Shown here: one piece after another, positions 54,889-64,000 of the stretch
Layout: each line of letters begins with the position of its first letter
Numbering within the stretch: the stretch's first letter is position 1
DNA from: Rosa chinensis
Lineage: Eukaryota > Streptophyta > Magnoliopsida > Rosales > Rosaceae
DNA length: 64,000 nt
Direction of reading: 5' to 3'
Assembly (NCBI RefSeq): GCF_002994745.2
Contig: NC_037090.1
Span: 38,807,001-38,871,000 of the forward strand
The notes under the pieces: generated by a model
Seen by the model: only the letters and a program-made list of their open reading frames with translations
The model's database searches: none
Told to the model about the DNA's origin: nothing
Made by a program: the position numbers and the translations under genes

Positions 54889-57800
54889 TGTAATGACCTA
54901 AATTTTTGTGTTATTTTCTTGTATTTTACATGAAACTAATAAATGTTCCAGTTGGTACTTTGATGCCTTGTTCTTATGCTTATCGAGAACTAGAAATTAT
55001 TTCGGACAATTATTCACTCGAAATGCTTCAATTTAAGGGTTGACTTTTTATACGTTAGGATTCTGTGAAAATTTCATGCAAAAAAAACGTAGAGCGCGTC
55101 GATACGAGTTCGGTGGACATGCGGAATACGAAAATCAGAGTTCGTACAAAGAAGTTATGGTCAATAGAAAAGGTTTTCATTTTTGTATAAAGGGAAAATT
55201 TTCAGAAAAATTGCCAAAAACCCTAGTTTCCGAAAATAGAAACCCGGGCTCCATTTTCTCTCTCCACGCGACGCCCAAACCCGATTTATTATTACGGCAA
55301 GTTCTCCTCCTTCTGGCCACCACCGCGCCACTGGTCCCAATAGCTTCGTCTCTCCTCCCTCTTCAAGTCTGTGGCAGATTTGTGGCACGATTTGGGCTGT
55401 AGAAGGCGCAACAAAGCGAAGAAAGGTGGTGGTGGCGCTGCTTCGGGGTCACGTCAGAACTCACTATTCCAGCCACCTCTGGCGCCAATTCTTGGGGGAT
55501 TTTCAAGCCCAGGAGATGTACATGATTCCCACCAAGCGGCTTGAAGCGATTTGAAGTGTGGTGGTCGAATCGAGGATTTGAAATTCTAGGGCTTCATTGA
55601 TTTCTTGGATGTTGGAGGTAAATTTCGGCCAAATGGATTTGATTCAGACTTTGTGCTAGTTGTGAAAGTTATTACACATGTTGAGATGAACATTTTGGCA
55701 TAGGTTTCATGACCCAATTTGGGGGTTACTGACGGCGCGTGGAGCCCACGCTCAGCCACTACCGGCGGTGCGTGGCGGCTCTTCCGGCTAGGTTTTTGGG
55801 TTCTGTTTTCATGGTTGTCACTTAGTTGTCAAACGAGCTTGTTGATATATCTTGGGGTCATGTTGTGATTATTCGAAGCATGCTAGATTTACATAATTTC
55901 GGTCTTCTTGGTTTGCGATCCGTGAGGATCCGATAGTTGGATCATCTTATAATTTTAAGAAATTGATCCTGGAAGTGTTCTGAAAACCTTGGGAGGTCTT
56001 GGAGAAAGCTTTTTCTCGATTGAAGAAATCTTCAGTCTTGGGTTCATATGTAACCACTTTCGTTTTAAATTGTGTGCTAAGTTGAGACCTTATTTTACTT
56101 CGGTGATTGACAGAGTGTGTTCTGTACCTTATCTCGGCTGTAAGAGAAGACACAGCGGATTTAGAAGTGAGTAAATCTCACGTGGTTCATTTATAAATCA
56201 AGTTACATTATTGTTTGGTTTAATCGCTAAATTGTGAAAATGTTTTCTGAAAGTAAATACTTTGTTTTAAATCATATGAACTTGATTAGCTACGGTTCAT
56301 AGGTAAGTAAAATGAGATTTTAATTATAAAAAATGATTTTTCTTGAGTTTTGCGATTGTGGATTATAGTTGGTATTAGTGGCATTCCTAAGTGGATGGTG
56401 TGTGTGTGTGTGTATCTTGATGGCATGGTATTGTAATATGCATAATAAATTGTGATTTTATTCAGGTTATAGTTTTGAGCATTTACTCTTTACGGGAATA
56501 CAATATACCATGTAATTGTTGATTATATTATGTTGAAAAAGTATTTGAGTTTTGGTGTAATATTTTGAGTCATGTGAGACTTTTAAATGTTTTCAGTCTA
56601 CGGATCTGGTGTCACAGTAGTGACAGAGGCAAATATATCAAGAACCATGCCTTTGGCCGAGTGAGTGGTTACGATTAGTTAGAGCTCTAGTCTGTCTGTC
56701 ATTGTATTGCATGGGGGTAACACGTGGGTTGCTTGAGGCCCATGTGTACACGTTTTTAAAAGAGATTTTCATGTGGTTTCTTTCTTTTATTGTCCATTGA
56801 GAGACTTGAGTTCTTACTAAATTGTGGAGTTGGTTTCGGATTGCTTTAATTTATTCTTGAGTTGAGAAATTGTCAAGCATGCAATGTTTGAGTCATTTTA
56901 TTTTAGTTTACTCATATGAGCGTAAAAAGCTTACCAGGTTTGTTGTTTGCAACCCGGTGCACTATTCCATGGTGTTGGGATTATTCCTGCAGGTCAGGGC
57001 AACCAGGGTTGAGATCGAGGGGTGTAGTTGCAGCAATGCTAGGTTCATACCTATCATACTGCTGTTTGTAGTATGCTCTTAGTGAGTTTTACATTTTACT
57101 TTGATGCTTTCGTGTTTGGGTAAACACTTGGTGATGTAATATTTGACTCTAGTGATTGAGTACAGGGGTGTGCAAAACATGTTACAAACCAGCCAAACCG
57201 ACCAAAACCGACTGATAAATATGGTTTGGTTAAGGTTTTTTAACTTTAAAAATTGAAAATCGGTTTAATACCGAACCAAACCATTTGTAAACTGGGTTGG
57301 TTTGGTTTCTCTTGTGCTTAAACCACAGAATCCGAACCGACCGGTATGTTTGAACTATAAGAGAAAAAAAAAATTATATACACACATAATAAATATATAT
57401 TCATTTGTCCGGTTTGTTCTAAGTAAGTTATAAATCTCCAATTATAACTTTATTCTCAAATGATATACTACCATATTGAATTTAAGGCCCAAAGGCCTAA
57501 AACCTTAGTATATAATCGCTACAATTTTTTTGATCCTCTCACATCACATCTCTGATTCTTTGATCTTGAATACCATCATATTAAGCAAGTACTGATGGCT
57601 AAATCGTTAAATAAGTGAATCACTTTGAATCTAATTTAGATTTTAGCTTTTGACTATATGTTTTGGATTTTAATTATTGAATTTTAAATTTAGATAATTT
57701 AACATAATTTCAATTATTGAGATTGAATTTTTACAATGAATTTTTTCATAAATAGCATGTTAATATTATATAGGTGAAAACCGCCTAACCGATCAAACCG

Positions 57801-58082
57801 AACTATCTTTAATTGGATTGGATTGGGTCGGATTAAGCTTTTTTTTTTATGACTGGTTCTCTAAAATGCCTAAACCGCTCACTTTGGCATAAAGATGATT
57901 TGGAGTCAAGACCGATCCAACCCAATCCTTGTGCAGCCCTAATTGAGTATGTATTAACATTTGTGGTTTCAGTTTGTTTTGTTGCTTAGTTTAAATGAAA
58001 AAAATTCTAAACTTTTGGGCAATTTGTTGAGTTATCGCGTTTCAGATTTGAATTTCCTTTATTAAAAATTCAGGGGATGACA
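54889..58082. mobile_element. Solo LTR, probably Ty3/gypsy, carrying a nested hAT element
   Basis: Starts TGTAATGACC and ends GGGGATGACA (TG...CA), flanked by an exact 5-bp duplication ACATC (54884-54888 and 58083-58087). Total length is 3194 bp; without the nested 779-bp hAT element and its 8-bp duplication the LTR is about 2.4 kb. There is no gag, protease, RT or integrase reading frame, no primer-binding site and no second LTR, so recombination between LTRs left a solo copy. A long LTR of this size with TGTAATGACC...GATGACA ends resembles chromovirus-type Ty3/gypsy LTRs; the clade is inference. The left end may equally be read as its 5' end, giving plus orientation. Confidence 0.88.
57163..57941. 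mobile_element. Non-autonomous hAT-type element, 779 bp
   Basis: The left end CAGGGGTGTGCAA and the right end (reverse complement TAGGGCTGCACAA) form hAT-like inverted ends. They are flanked by an exact 8-bp duplication ATTGAGTA (57155-57162 and 57942-57949). The sub-terminal parts are rich in AACCGAACC / GGTTTGGTT motifs, typical of the transposase-binding regions of non-autonomous hATs. No transposase frame. It inserted into the solo LTR after that LTR arrived. Confidence 0.93.
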
Positions 58083-58138
58083 ACATCAATTCAAGACATT
58101 TATTGCCTCCAAATACACCTTTAACAAATCTTTTATCC

Positions 58139-58154
58139 CCCCCCCCCCCCCCCA
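58139..58154. repeat. Poly(C) run of 16
   Basis: An uninterrupted C-run within otherwise AT-rich DNA just outside the solo LTR. Such homopolymers often vary in length and are prone to sequencing error. Confidence 0.8.
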
Positions 58155-58217
58155 AACCAATAGTTTTTCCTTTTTTCTTTCCTTCTGCCCACCGTTTTAC
58201 CAATGTATTAAAGCTAG

Positions 58218-58532
58218 TTAGCACATAAAAATATATTGCACTTTGAGTGACACCTCATTGGATTCACAAGGCTTAATGCACAAGGCAGTCCGCCACGTGG
58301 TGAACGAGGCAGGAGTATGATCTAAAAGTTTGGACAAACCAACTCGACGCGTTAACATCACAGTCCCGCCACATCCTTTCCTCCTGTTATACGTCAGTTC
58401 ATAGAAAAACATAATTTCTGCCATTGTCGGAAATTCACATCCAAACAGGTCCCAAAATGCTGTCACTGCCAGCAACATCTTCCACGTGTTTATAAAAACT
58501 TGGCCAACTGCAACATTAAGCTCACAGAGCAT
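58218..58532 (-). pseudogene. Possible retroelement gag-like ORF fragment
   Basis: The 104-residue frame contains FFYELTYNRRKGCGGTVMLT, then LLDHTPASFTTWRTALCI. The order (FxxxYxL....KG.....R.......PxSxxxW+) recalls the gag-like N-terminal domain of some plant retroelements. Similarity is weak and from memory; there is no other element structure here and no start context. It may be chance. Confidence 0.3.
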
Positions 58533-59090
58533 GTACTACAAACTTGGCAGCAGCGGCAGCTTCATACCATGATGGACAATGGCATCGTGGATGGCGACAC
58601 AACCATCGGCCAAATCTGTTGCCTTTTCATCCTCATGTAACTGTCGCAATTTCACAATATTCAGCAACCATGCAAAATTGTTCCCTCACCGTATCGATGG
58701 CCCACCACGACATAGTAGAAATCATAAATCAAAGTTATTGTCAATTGCTGCAAGATAATAACATAATATTCATGTCTCTACGATTGATGCATGTGCTGCA
58801 TAATGTACTATAATGCATGTGCATTTATCTGCCCTAACGATAAAGCATGAGTTAAGCTGTTAAGATATGCGGATCCCATTTCCAGGAATAAAAATAATTC
58901 CGTTAAAAAAATAAAAACAATAGATATAAAACTAGAAAATGGGTGTAGAATGTACTACGGAGGAAAAACTATTTCATGCATTCTCAGCTTGAGGGAGGTA
59001 AATTGCAATATACATGTTTCCTAGTTTAAGACGTGTTATACTAGTTTGATTAAGATTTCTATTCCTAATAGGATAGGATTATGTTTTGTC

Positions 59091-59098
59091 TATAAATA
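59091..59098 (+). promoter_or_regulatory. TATA box for the CxxC protein gene
   Basis: TATAAATA lies 85 bp before the ATG at 59183 and would place the transcription start near 59120-59130. The preceding TTCCTAATAGGATAGGATT...TTTGTC context resembles promoters inside some plant LTRs, so this promoter could be transposon-derived; that is inference. Confidence 0.6.
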
Positions 59099-59182
59099 CC
59101 TACCTTCAAGATAGACTAGAAGAAGATTGTACATCCGTGACCACTTGATCTCATTCACCCCAGCACCAAAATAACCCTAGAT

Positions 59183-59593
59183 ATGGATGCTTCTGGAATC
59201 ACAGTGAGACCAGCAGTGGGCAAGGAGAAGGAGAAGTACTCTGAAGAAGATCTAAAGGCTGCCGCCAGAGTCATCAAAAAAGAAGGATGGCAGATTTGTG
59301 GTGATGATCACCAACACATTATTAGTTGCCCGTACTTGGAGTGTGTTCCACCTGGTGCAACTGTTGGCCCTGACTATCTAGTAATATGTGACTTGTGTGG
59401 TTATGAGTTATTGCAGCCTACAGCGGCTCACTGTTGGATGTGCGGTAAGTGGGGAGTACGTGCGGTGGAGGCGTCTACCTTTGATGAGAGCTATCGTAAC
59501 CACCTAGAAGAAGATTACATAGCAGAACCAATTGTGTATGCAGGGTACATAGACCTAGACAAAACTAAAAGTCAGACTCTGAAGATCACATAA
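59183..59593 (+). CDS. Unrecognised 136-aa CxxC...CxxC protein, single exon
   Basis: I do not recognise this family. The N-terminal third is Lys/Glu-rich and probably helical (KEKEKYSEEDLKAAARVIKK). A Cys-rich core follows: Cys39, Cys49 and Cys54, then a zinc-ribbon-like pair VICDLCG (Cys69, Cys72) and HCWMCGKWG (Cys84, Cys87), C-x2-C-x11-C-x2-C. The tail is acidic and aromatic (DYIAEPIVYAGYIDLD) and ends at TAA 59591-59593. A TATA box lies 85 bp upstream and the ATG context (GATATGGAT) is acceptable. The codons look like real coding sequence, with no stops in a cysteine-rich frame. The 3' flank holds repeats of AAACTAAAAGTC(A/G)GAC and is cut at 59654 by a solo LTR. It could be an orphan gene or a retroelement-associated ORF. 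Confidence 0.65.
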   Translation: MDASGITVRPAVGKEKEKYSEEDLKAAARVIKKEGWQICGDDHQHIISCPYLECVPPGATVGPDYLVICDLCGYELLQPTAAHCWMCGKWGVRAVEASTFDESYRNHLEEDYIAEPIVYAGYIDLDKTKSQTLKIT

Positions 59594-59595
59594 AG

Positions 59596-59654
59596 AAACA
59601 TCATATAAAAACTAAAAGTCAGACTCTTAAGAAAATCAAAACTAAAAGTCGGAC
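59596..59654. repeat. Short direct repeats AAAACTAAAAGTCAGACTC in the 3' flank
   Basis: The unit ACTAAAAGTCAGACTCT occurs near 59565, 59607 and (as GTCGGACT) 59641. The first copy overlaps the last codons of the CxxC protein (KTKSQTLK), so the C-terminus and 3'UTR arose partly by short tandem duplication. The last five bases (59650-59654) are the solo LTR target duplication. Confidence 0.7.
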
Positions 59655-61500
59655 TGAAGGAATGGATGGATTTCAAAACTTTTTAATTAGTGCGGAATTA
59701 GTTTAACCATTAAACTACTAACTAAACATAAAATCCATTCCTTTAACCCATGATCTTGGCTTATTGTGATATGTATATAAACATAGCATGCATAGTAAGG
59801 AAGAACAAAGAGGGAGTTTATGTTCTACTCACCCTTGGAGCGTGATTTTAATCCGATCCAAGTGAACCACCAAAGTTCCTCTCCTTGATCTCTCCTTGTG
59901 TGTGTTTCCTCCACCTTGAAGCACCTTGGATTAAGAACTCCTTCTTGTACTCCTTCTTGTGCTTGTAATCTTCTCTTTGATGTAACAAGTAAAGCCACAA
60001 AAGGATATGGCCTCTAAGGATCTTCACCAAGTGAATCAAGAGATGAAGAAAGATGAAAGAAAAGAAGAAATTATGCAAGTGTTCTTCTTTCCTTTAATTT
60101 TGTAATGGACCAAGAAAGAACTCTTTCTCTCTCTCTCTCTCTCAAATCTGAAAATAATAGTGTGGAGACACACTTATTCTCTTTGTCCATGCTTTCACTT
60201 TTATATAATAGGAAATAACTCCAATTACTAAAAGAAAATATTGACTTTCATAAAGCCAATATTTTGGCTGGTCCATACTTGTTATTGGGCACTAAAAATG
60301 TGTCTTGGGCTTTCATTTAAATCTCATTTAGTGAAGCCCAAGTCCACACGAAAAGCCCGACAATCGTTTAGGCCCAATAGGTTCGGTTTTACCCGAAAAA
60401 CCTAATTATGTCCAAATAATAAATCTAATTAATTATTTGGTCATAACCAACTCTTGTTTAATCTTCTTCATATACAATCTCAAGGATCCACTTATATGGT
60501 GTGCGATCTCTTAGGTTCTAATTAACAAGGCAGTGAAGTTTATAGAAACCATTCTATTTTGTTTACGAATCAAAAACTCCATTTTTGATTCTCCCTTGTT
60601 ATTAGGATTATAAATGTTTATTAATCCTCGGGGACTTCACAAATCATGAGTGACGTCTTGCAACATATCATGACTACCCTAGTTAATGTAGAATGACAAA
60701 GAACCTATTCAATTGGAATTACAATACAATACGGTCCTTCTCTAACACTATGTTCTAAATCACATCATCGGGGTATGGAATTGATATGTCAATCCCCTAA
60801 TGTGATTTTCATTCTTATGTGATTCTTAGAATGTGATTAAAAACTCCTTTTTAATCTCATTCAATGCTTTGGCCAAAGACTCATTGAATCACATCTTTGA
60901 ACATACACCTTATTTACTTAAGGATAGAGATTCCTTATTGTACACTCACATGTCTCCATGACCGAATTGATTATACCAATGAATGCATCTATTATATCCA
61001 TTATGGGACACAATATTATTGCATCATCAAGAGATAATCCATTCACTCATAAGACAACTATGGTGTCTCAGGTCAAAGGACTAATTTGTATTATTGCAAT
61101 TTAGAGTTCAAGTTTGACATGTAAGTAAGACTCCATACAAGAACTCTAATGATCGCGTTCAGTGTACTCTTTAAATTAAGAGCACCCACATACTTATATT
61201 AGTGTCTCTACACAAATGACAAGAGACATATCATCCTCCATATTGAGCATACATAGTATGTGCTAGTCTTTCCGGATTATCAATGTCCAAGTGATAATCC
61301 TATGACTAGGAACTTTTTAGGATAAGAGTGTGAAAGAGTAAAGGTCTCACACATCTAACTCTTTAGATTACTTTATCTTTAACTCATATTCCTTGGACCT
61401 TGTTCAATCAAATATCAAATATAAGCAATGAACAATAAACTTGCCCTTTTGATTAATAATAATTACATCAAAATGATTGTTTTAGGACACAATTCTTTCA
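59655..61500 (-). mobile_element. Solo LTR, 1846 bp, probably Ty1/copia
   Basis: Starts TGAAGGAATGG and ends CACAATTCTTTCA (TG...CA), flanked by the exact 5-bp duplication CGGAC (59650-59654 and 61501-61505). Read on the minus strand it begins TGAAAGAATTGTGTCC and ends CATTCCTTCA, the form I know from copia-type LTRs, hence the strand given. No coding domain, primer-binding site or second LTR is present. Joining the flanks restores AAGTCGGACACTGC, the uninterrupted 3' flank of the CxxC gene. Confidence 0.88.
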
Positions 61501-61505
61501 CGGAC

Positions 61506-62135
61506 ACTGCAGAAAAAGAAATGATTTTATGCCAGAGCCGGAGACCTTGGCACAGAAGATCTTTGTTATTGTTTATATGTTTGCGTGGGTTCTATACTTG
61601 TATGCATACTTGTCTACAATAGCAAGTGGGATGTTAAAGAGAATAAGCAAAACTATCAGCTCCTATTTCTAGTAGCCTGGGTTTAGGGAATGAGCGCCTG
61701 GTTCCTGATTGATTTCTACCTTAACATGACAAATGACACTGGTATTCTTATTCCTGAAGATGTAAAAAAAAAAAAAACAAACAAACCAAGCGCATTCAAA
61801 AAATGGAGCTTCAGGAGAGGGACTTTGCGAACATAATGTACAATCAAAGATCAACAGTACCATTGCAGTAAGTAGATTTATTACCAGGGAAAAAAAAGGG
61901 AGGGAAAATACATGAAAAATCCAGAAGGGGCAGCATTGATGCAACAACTATCCAAAAATTCCAGTACTGAGCCAGGCTTCAGCCAGTAAACAGCAAGCCC
62001 CACAACAAACTTTAATTGCAGCATTCTACAGCCTAAGATTCACTATGTCAGGTTTCACTCTTTAATCAACAGTCGATATAAATTCCTAGTCTGAATTGCA
62101 AAGATTTTATGCAAAAAGAGATTACATATGGCAGA
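61506..62135. other. Spacer and mL46 3' flank
   Basis: No supported gene. It contains an A-run (61767-61779) and the 3'UTR of the mL46 gene toward 62135. Confidence 0.4.
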
Positions 62136-63833
62136 TCAGCTAATGATCATCTTGCTGAGGAACTCAGCTTTCTCAGGAAAATATTCCATCAATTCATCCT
62201 TGGTCACCCAAACAAAATCCTCACACTTCCCAATTTTTAACTTGTTTGTTGCAATCACTTGAGACTTGAAAAAGAATTGCTGAAAGAAAGGGAAGAAAAA
62301 GATGTAATTGTCAGTACACATATAAAATTATTATCACTATCAGCACAAGCCAGTGTAAAACAGAAAATGTTGCCAAAAGCCAACCTTGAAAGATGGAGAG
62401 TCGGTCACATTCGCTGATGACTCCATTGCAATATGTCCCATAGGAGCATTTCCAACAAAATATGTGTGGGACAGATCACCTAGGACAGACAGTAATGCAG
62501 ATTCTGCACACTGAAGAAAAATGGTATTTATTTAGCAAACACAAATGTGATTTATATGGAAGAACAGGAAAAATAATATATATCATGTAACAGCCATCAC
62601 CTTCCGCAATGTCTCCTCAGACTCGTACACTTTTTCTGGAAAATGCCAGACTGGCTTTCCATTAGGAGATCCATGTGTGTTACCATAGATAAGAAGATAA
62701 AGTCTTCTGTCAAGTGCTCTCTGCAATGACCTAAAGAACAAGACAACTAACTTCAATACTAGGAACTTTTGTTTTTGTGTTCTGACATCAAAATCATTCA
62801 CATAAGTTTTATGTATAAAAGATCTAATGAGTTATCAATTCTTCTAATTTTTCTCTCAGCAATTAAGTTTCACCCACTACAATAGTTTTTAACCCTATCA
62901 TAACTCCAAGGCACAGACACACATGATCTACTAATATGATATTACATACAGACCTCTGAAACACTACAATTGCAATAAAACTTAACTCACATTACATTTA
63001 ACCCATAAAGAACAGCCAACTAAGAAGTAACCACTAAAACAAATTATCAATAGTAATCACTCAATATCCAACCATTACCAGTGCAAAACATTTATCCACC
63101 TTAAATCCAAGACGACTGTAGAATAGGTTTTTTAAGAAATTCATAGGCAATATTTAGGAGCTCTTTTACTTCAAATAAAGTGAAAAGTTGAGATGGAAAA
63201 ATAGATTCTTATAGATAGACCAAAATTATACTCCATACTTTCTATCATTTTGTTTGTCAGCTTCAGTGATCCGTGGAGCTGGTACATAATCAATTTGGTA
63301 GTCTCCTTTTCCCCTGTTCACCAAAACAAAGTGTCAGACTAGAGTTGTACATTTTATTTGCACCATTTTTGTGCGTGAATCATGTAAGGTTAATGCAATA
63401 AGTGGAACAATTGCATATGAGCTTTATCAATTAGATTTTACAAATAAACATCAACTACCTTTAAGGTGTGGCAGCCACTGAAACCAGAAAATAGACTAAT
63501 CTAATACTGGACACAATATGAACATATCGGGAATCAAAAATTTCCTGATCATCATGCACGACAGTATGAAATTTAGTTAAAATGGCAAATACGCCCGAGA
63601 ATACTTTTTACTGGGAAATGCACCTTTACGATTCAGCAATTAGAACAGAAGGCAAAAGCCACAAATGTGCTTGATAAATTAGAAATAGAAGGAGGGCCAT
63701 CATTCATATGCAATGCAGTTGTGATCAAGTAACAAATCCAATAAAGTAATCAGCCTCTAAACCTCACCTAGCATTAGACTTGTCTAAAAGTTCATCTGGA
63801 TATCTGCGTCGATATTGCTGTCGCCACCGAAAC
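62136..63833 (-). CDS. MRPL46: Mitochondrial ribosomal protein mL46, C-terminal exons (partial)
   Basis: Five exons on the minus strand, 63833-63768, 63313-63239, 62730-62601, 62510-62385 and 62279-62136, join in phase. They give the C-terminal 179 or so residues: FRWRQQYRRRYPDELLDKSN, GKGDYQIDYVPAPRITEADK, RRLYLLIYGNTHGSPNGKPV-WHFPEK, a region corresponding to the Nudix fold (AESALLSVLGD), then HTYFVGNAPMGHIAMESS and KCEDFVWVTKDELMEYFPEK. This is the mL46 family of the mitochondrial ribosome large subunit, a Nudix-like protein without the full catalytic box. Upstream exons, including the transit peptide, lie beyond 64000. The first exon here starts in mid-codon, proving that it is incomplete. 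Confidence 0.93.
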
Positions 63834-64000
63834 CTACAATCCCAAAGGCCAAAACAACAAAGTAACATGAGCTCCACTAAACAAAAAAATCACATCACTC
63901 ACAGAAATTGAATCAAAATTCTACCAATTCAGGTATCACCATAGTACACACTTATTAAAGCAAAACACTGAATTGGCATTCTTCAATCTTCTGAAACTGT
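63834..64000 (-). other. Intron of the mL46 gene running off the window
   Basis: Upstream of the acceptor at 63834-63835 there is no exon that continues the mL46 frame within the remaining 167 bases, so this is intron sequence. Confidence 0.6.

Noticed and set aside
55040..55402. 120-aa ORF in the solo LTR
   Set aside because: It lies within the LTR and shows no protein domain; LTRs of this type often have chance ORFs here.

Overview
The window is nuclear DNA of a flowering plant. It has AT-rich non-coding DNA, many short exons with GT-AG introns, and organellar and spliceosomal housekeeping genes of plant type. Relics of several plant transposon classes (L1-type LINE, MULE, PIF/Harbinger, hAT, LTR elements, SINE) are also present. 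The protein sequences look like a eudicot, probably a rosid; a rosaceous woody plant is my guess, but the sequence alone does not prove it. I rebuilt gene models by hand from splice sites, reading phase and recalled protein families; no database search was run.

Layout. 0-7.7 kb is repeat-rich: an array of short ACAACAC/GTGTTGT stem-loops, a broken LINE, a frameshifted piece of an actin-interacting-protein-1 (AIP1) WD40 gene, a dead Mutator-like transposase gene, and a 329-bp foldback MITE. 8.1-19.9 kb is the 16-exon nicastrin gene (minus strand). 20.3-22.1 kb is a degraded PIF/Harbinger element. It sits at the edge of a duplicated 5' gene end (22.1-23.1 kb) whose partner lies at 32.75-33.8 kb. 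23.65-30.5 kb is the 15-exon catalytic subunit of tRNA-guanine transglycosylase (plus strand), with a second copy of the 329-bp MITE just inside its first intron. 31.2-32.4 kb is a LINE ORF1 relic. 32.8-35.8 kb is the mitoribosomal protein mL41 gene with a long 5'UTR/intron region. 36.4-37.0 kb holds one foldback MITE nested in another. 37.2-39.0 kb is an organelle-targeted acidic protein of unknown function (minus strand).

40.1-47.5 kb is a 12-exon AAR2 homologue (minus strand; U5 snRNP assembly) whose introns hold LINE, SINE and LTR relics and whose terminal exon is duplicated. 49.8-54.1 kb is a 7-exon ZNF830-like C2H2 protein (minus strand; spliceosome-associated in animals). 54.9-58.1 kb is a solo LTR carrying a nested hAT-type element. 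59.2-59.6 kb is a single-exon gene for an unrecognised CxxC...CxxC protein with a TATA box. 59.66-61.5 kb is a second solo LTR. 62.1-63.8 kb is the 3' part of the mitoribosomal mL46 gene (minus strand), which runs off the right edge.

The genes do not form a pathway. Two act in the mitochondrial ribosome large subunit (mL41, mL46), two in pre-mRNA splicing (AAR2, ZNF830-like), one in tRNA queuosine modification and one in intramembrane proteolysis. I found no clear new biological system. The best-supported unusual items are several transposon insertions with exact target-site duplications (two MULE-type MITE copies, a nested MITE pair, two solo LTRs, one hAT), a duplicated AAR2 terminal exon, two GC-AG introns, and the orphan CxxC protein gene.
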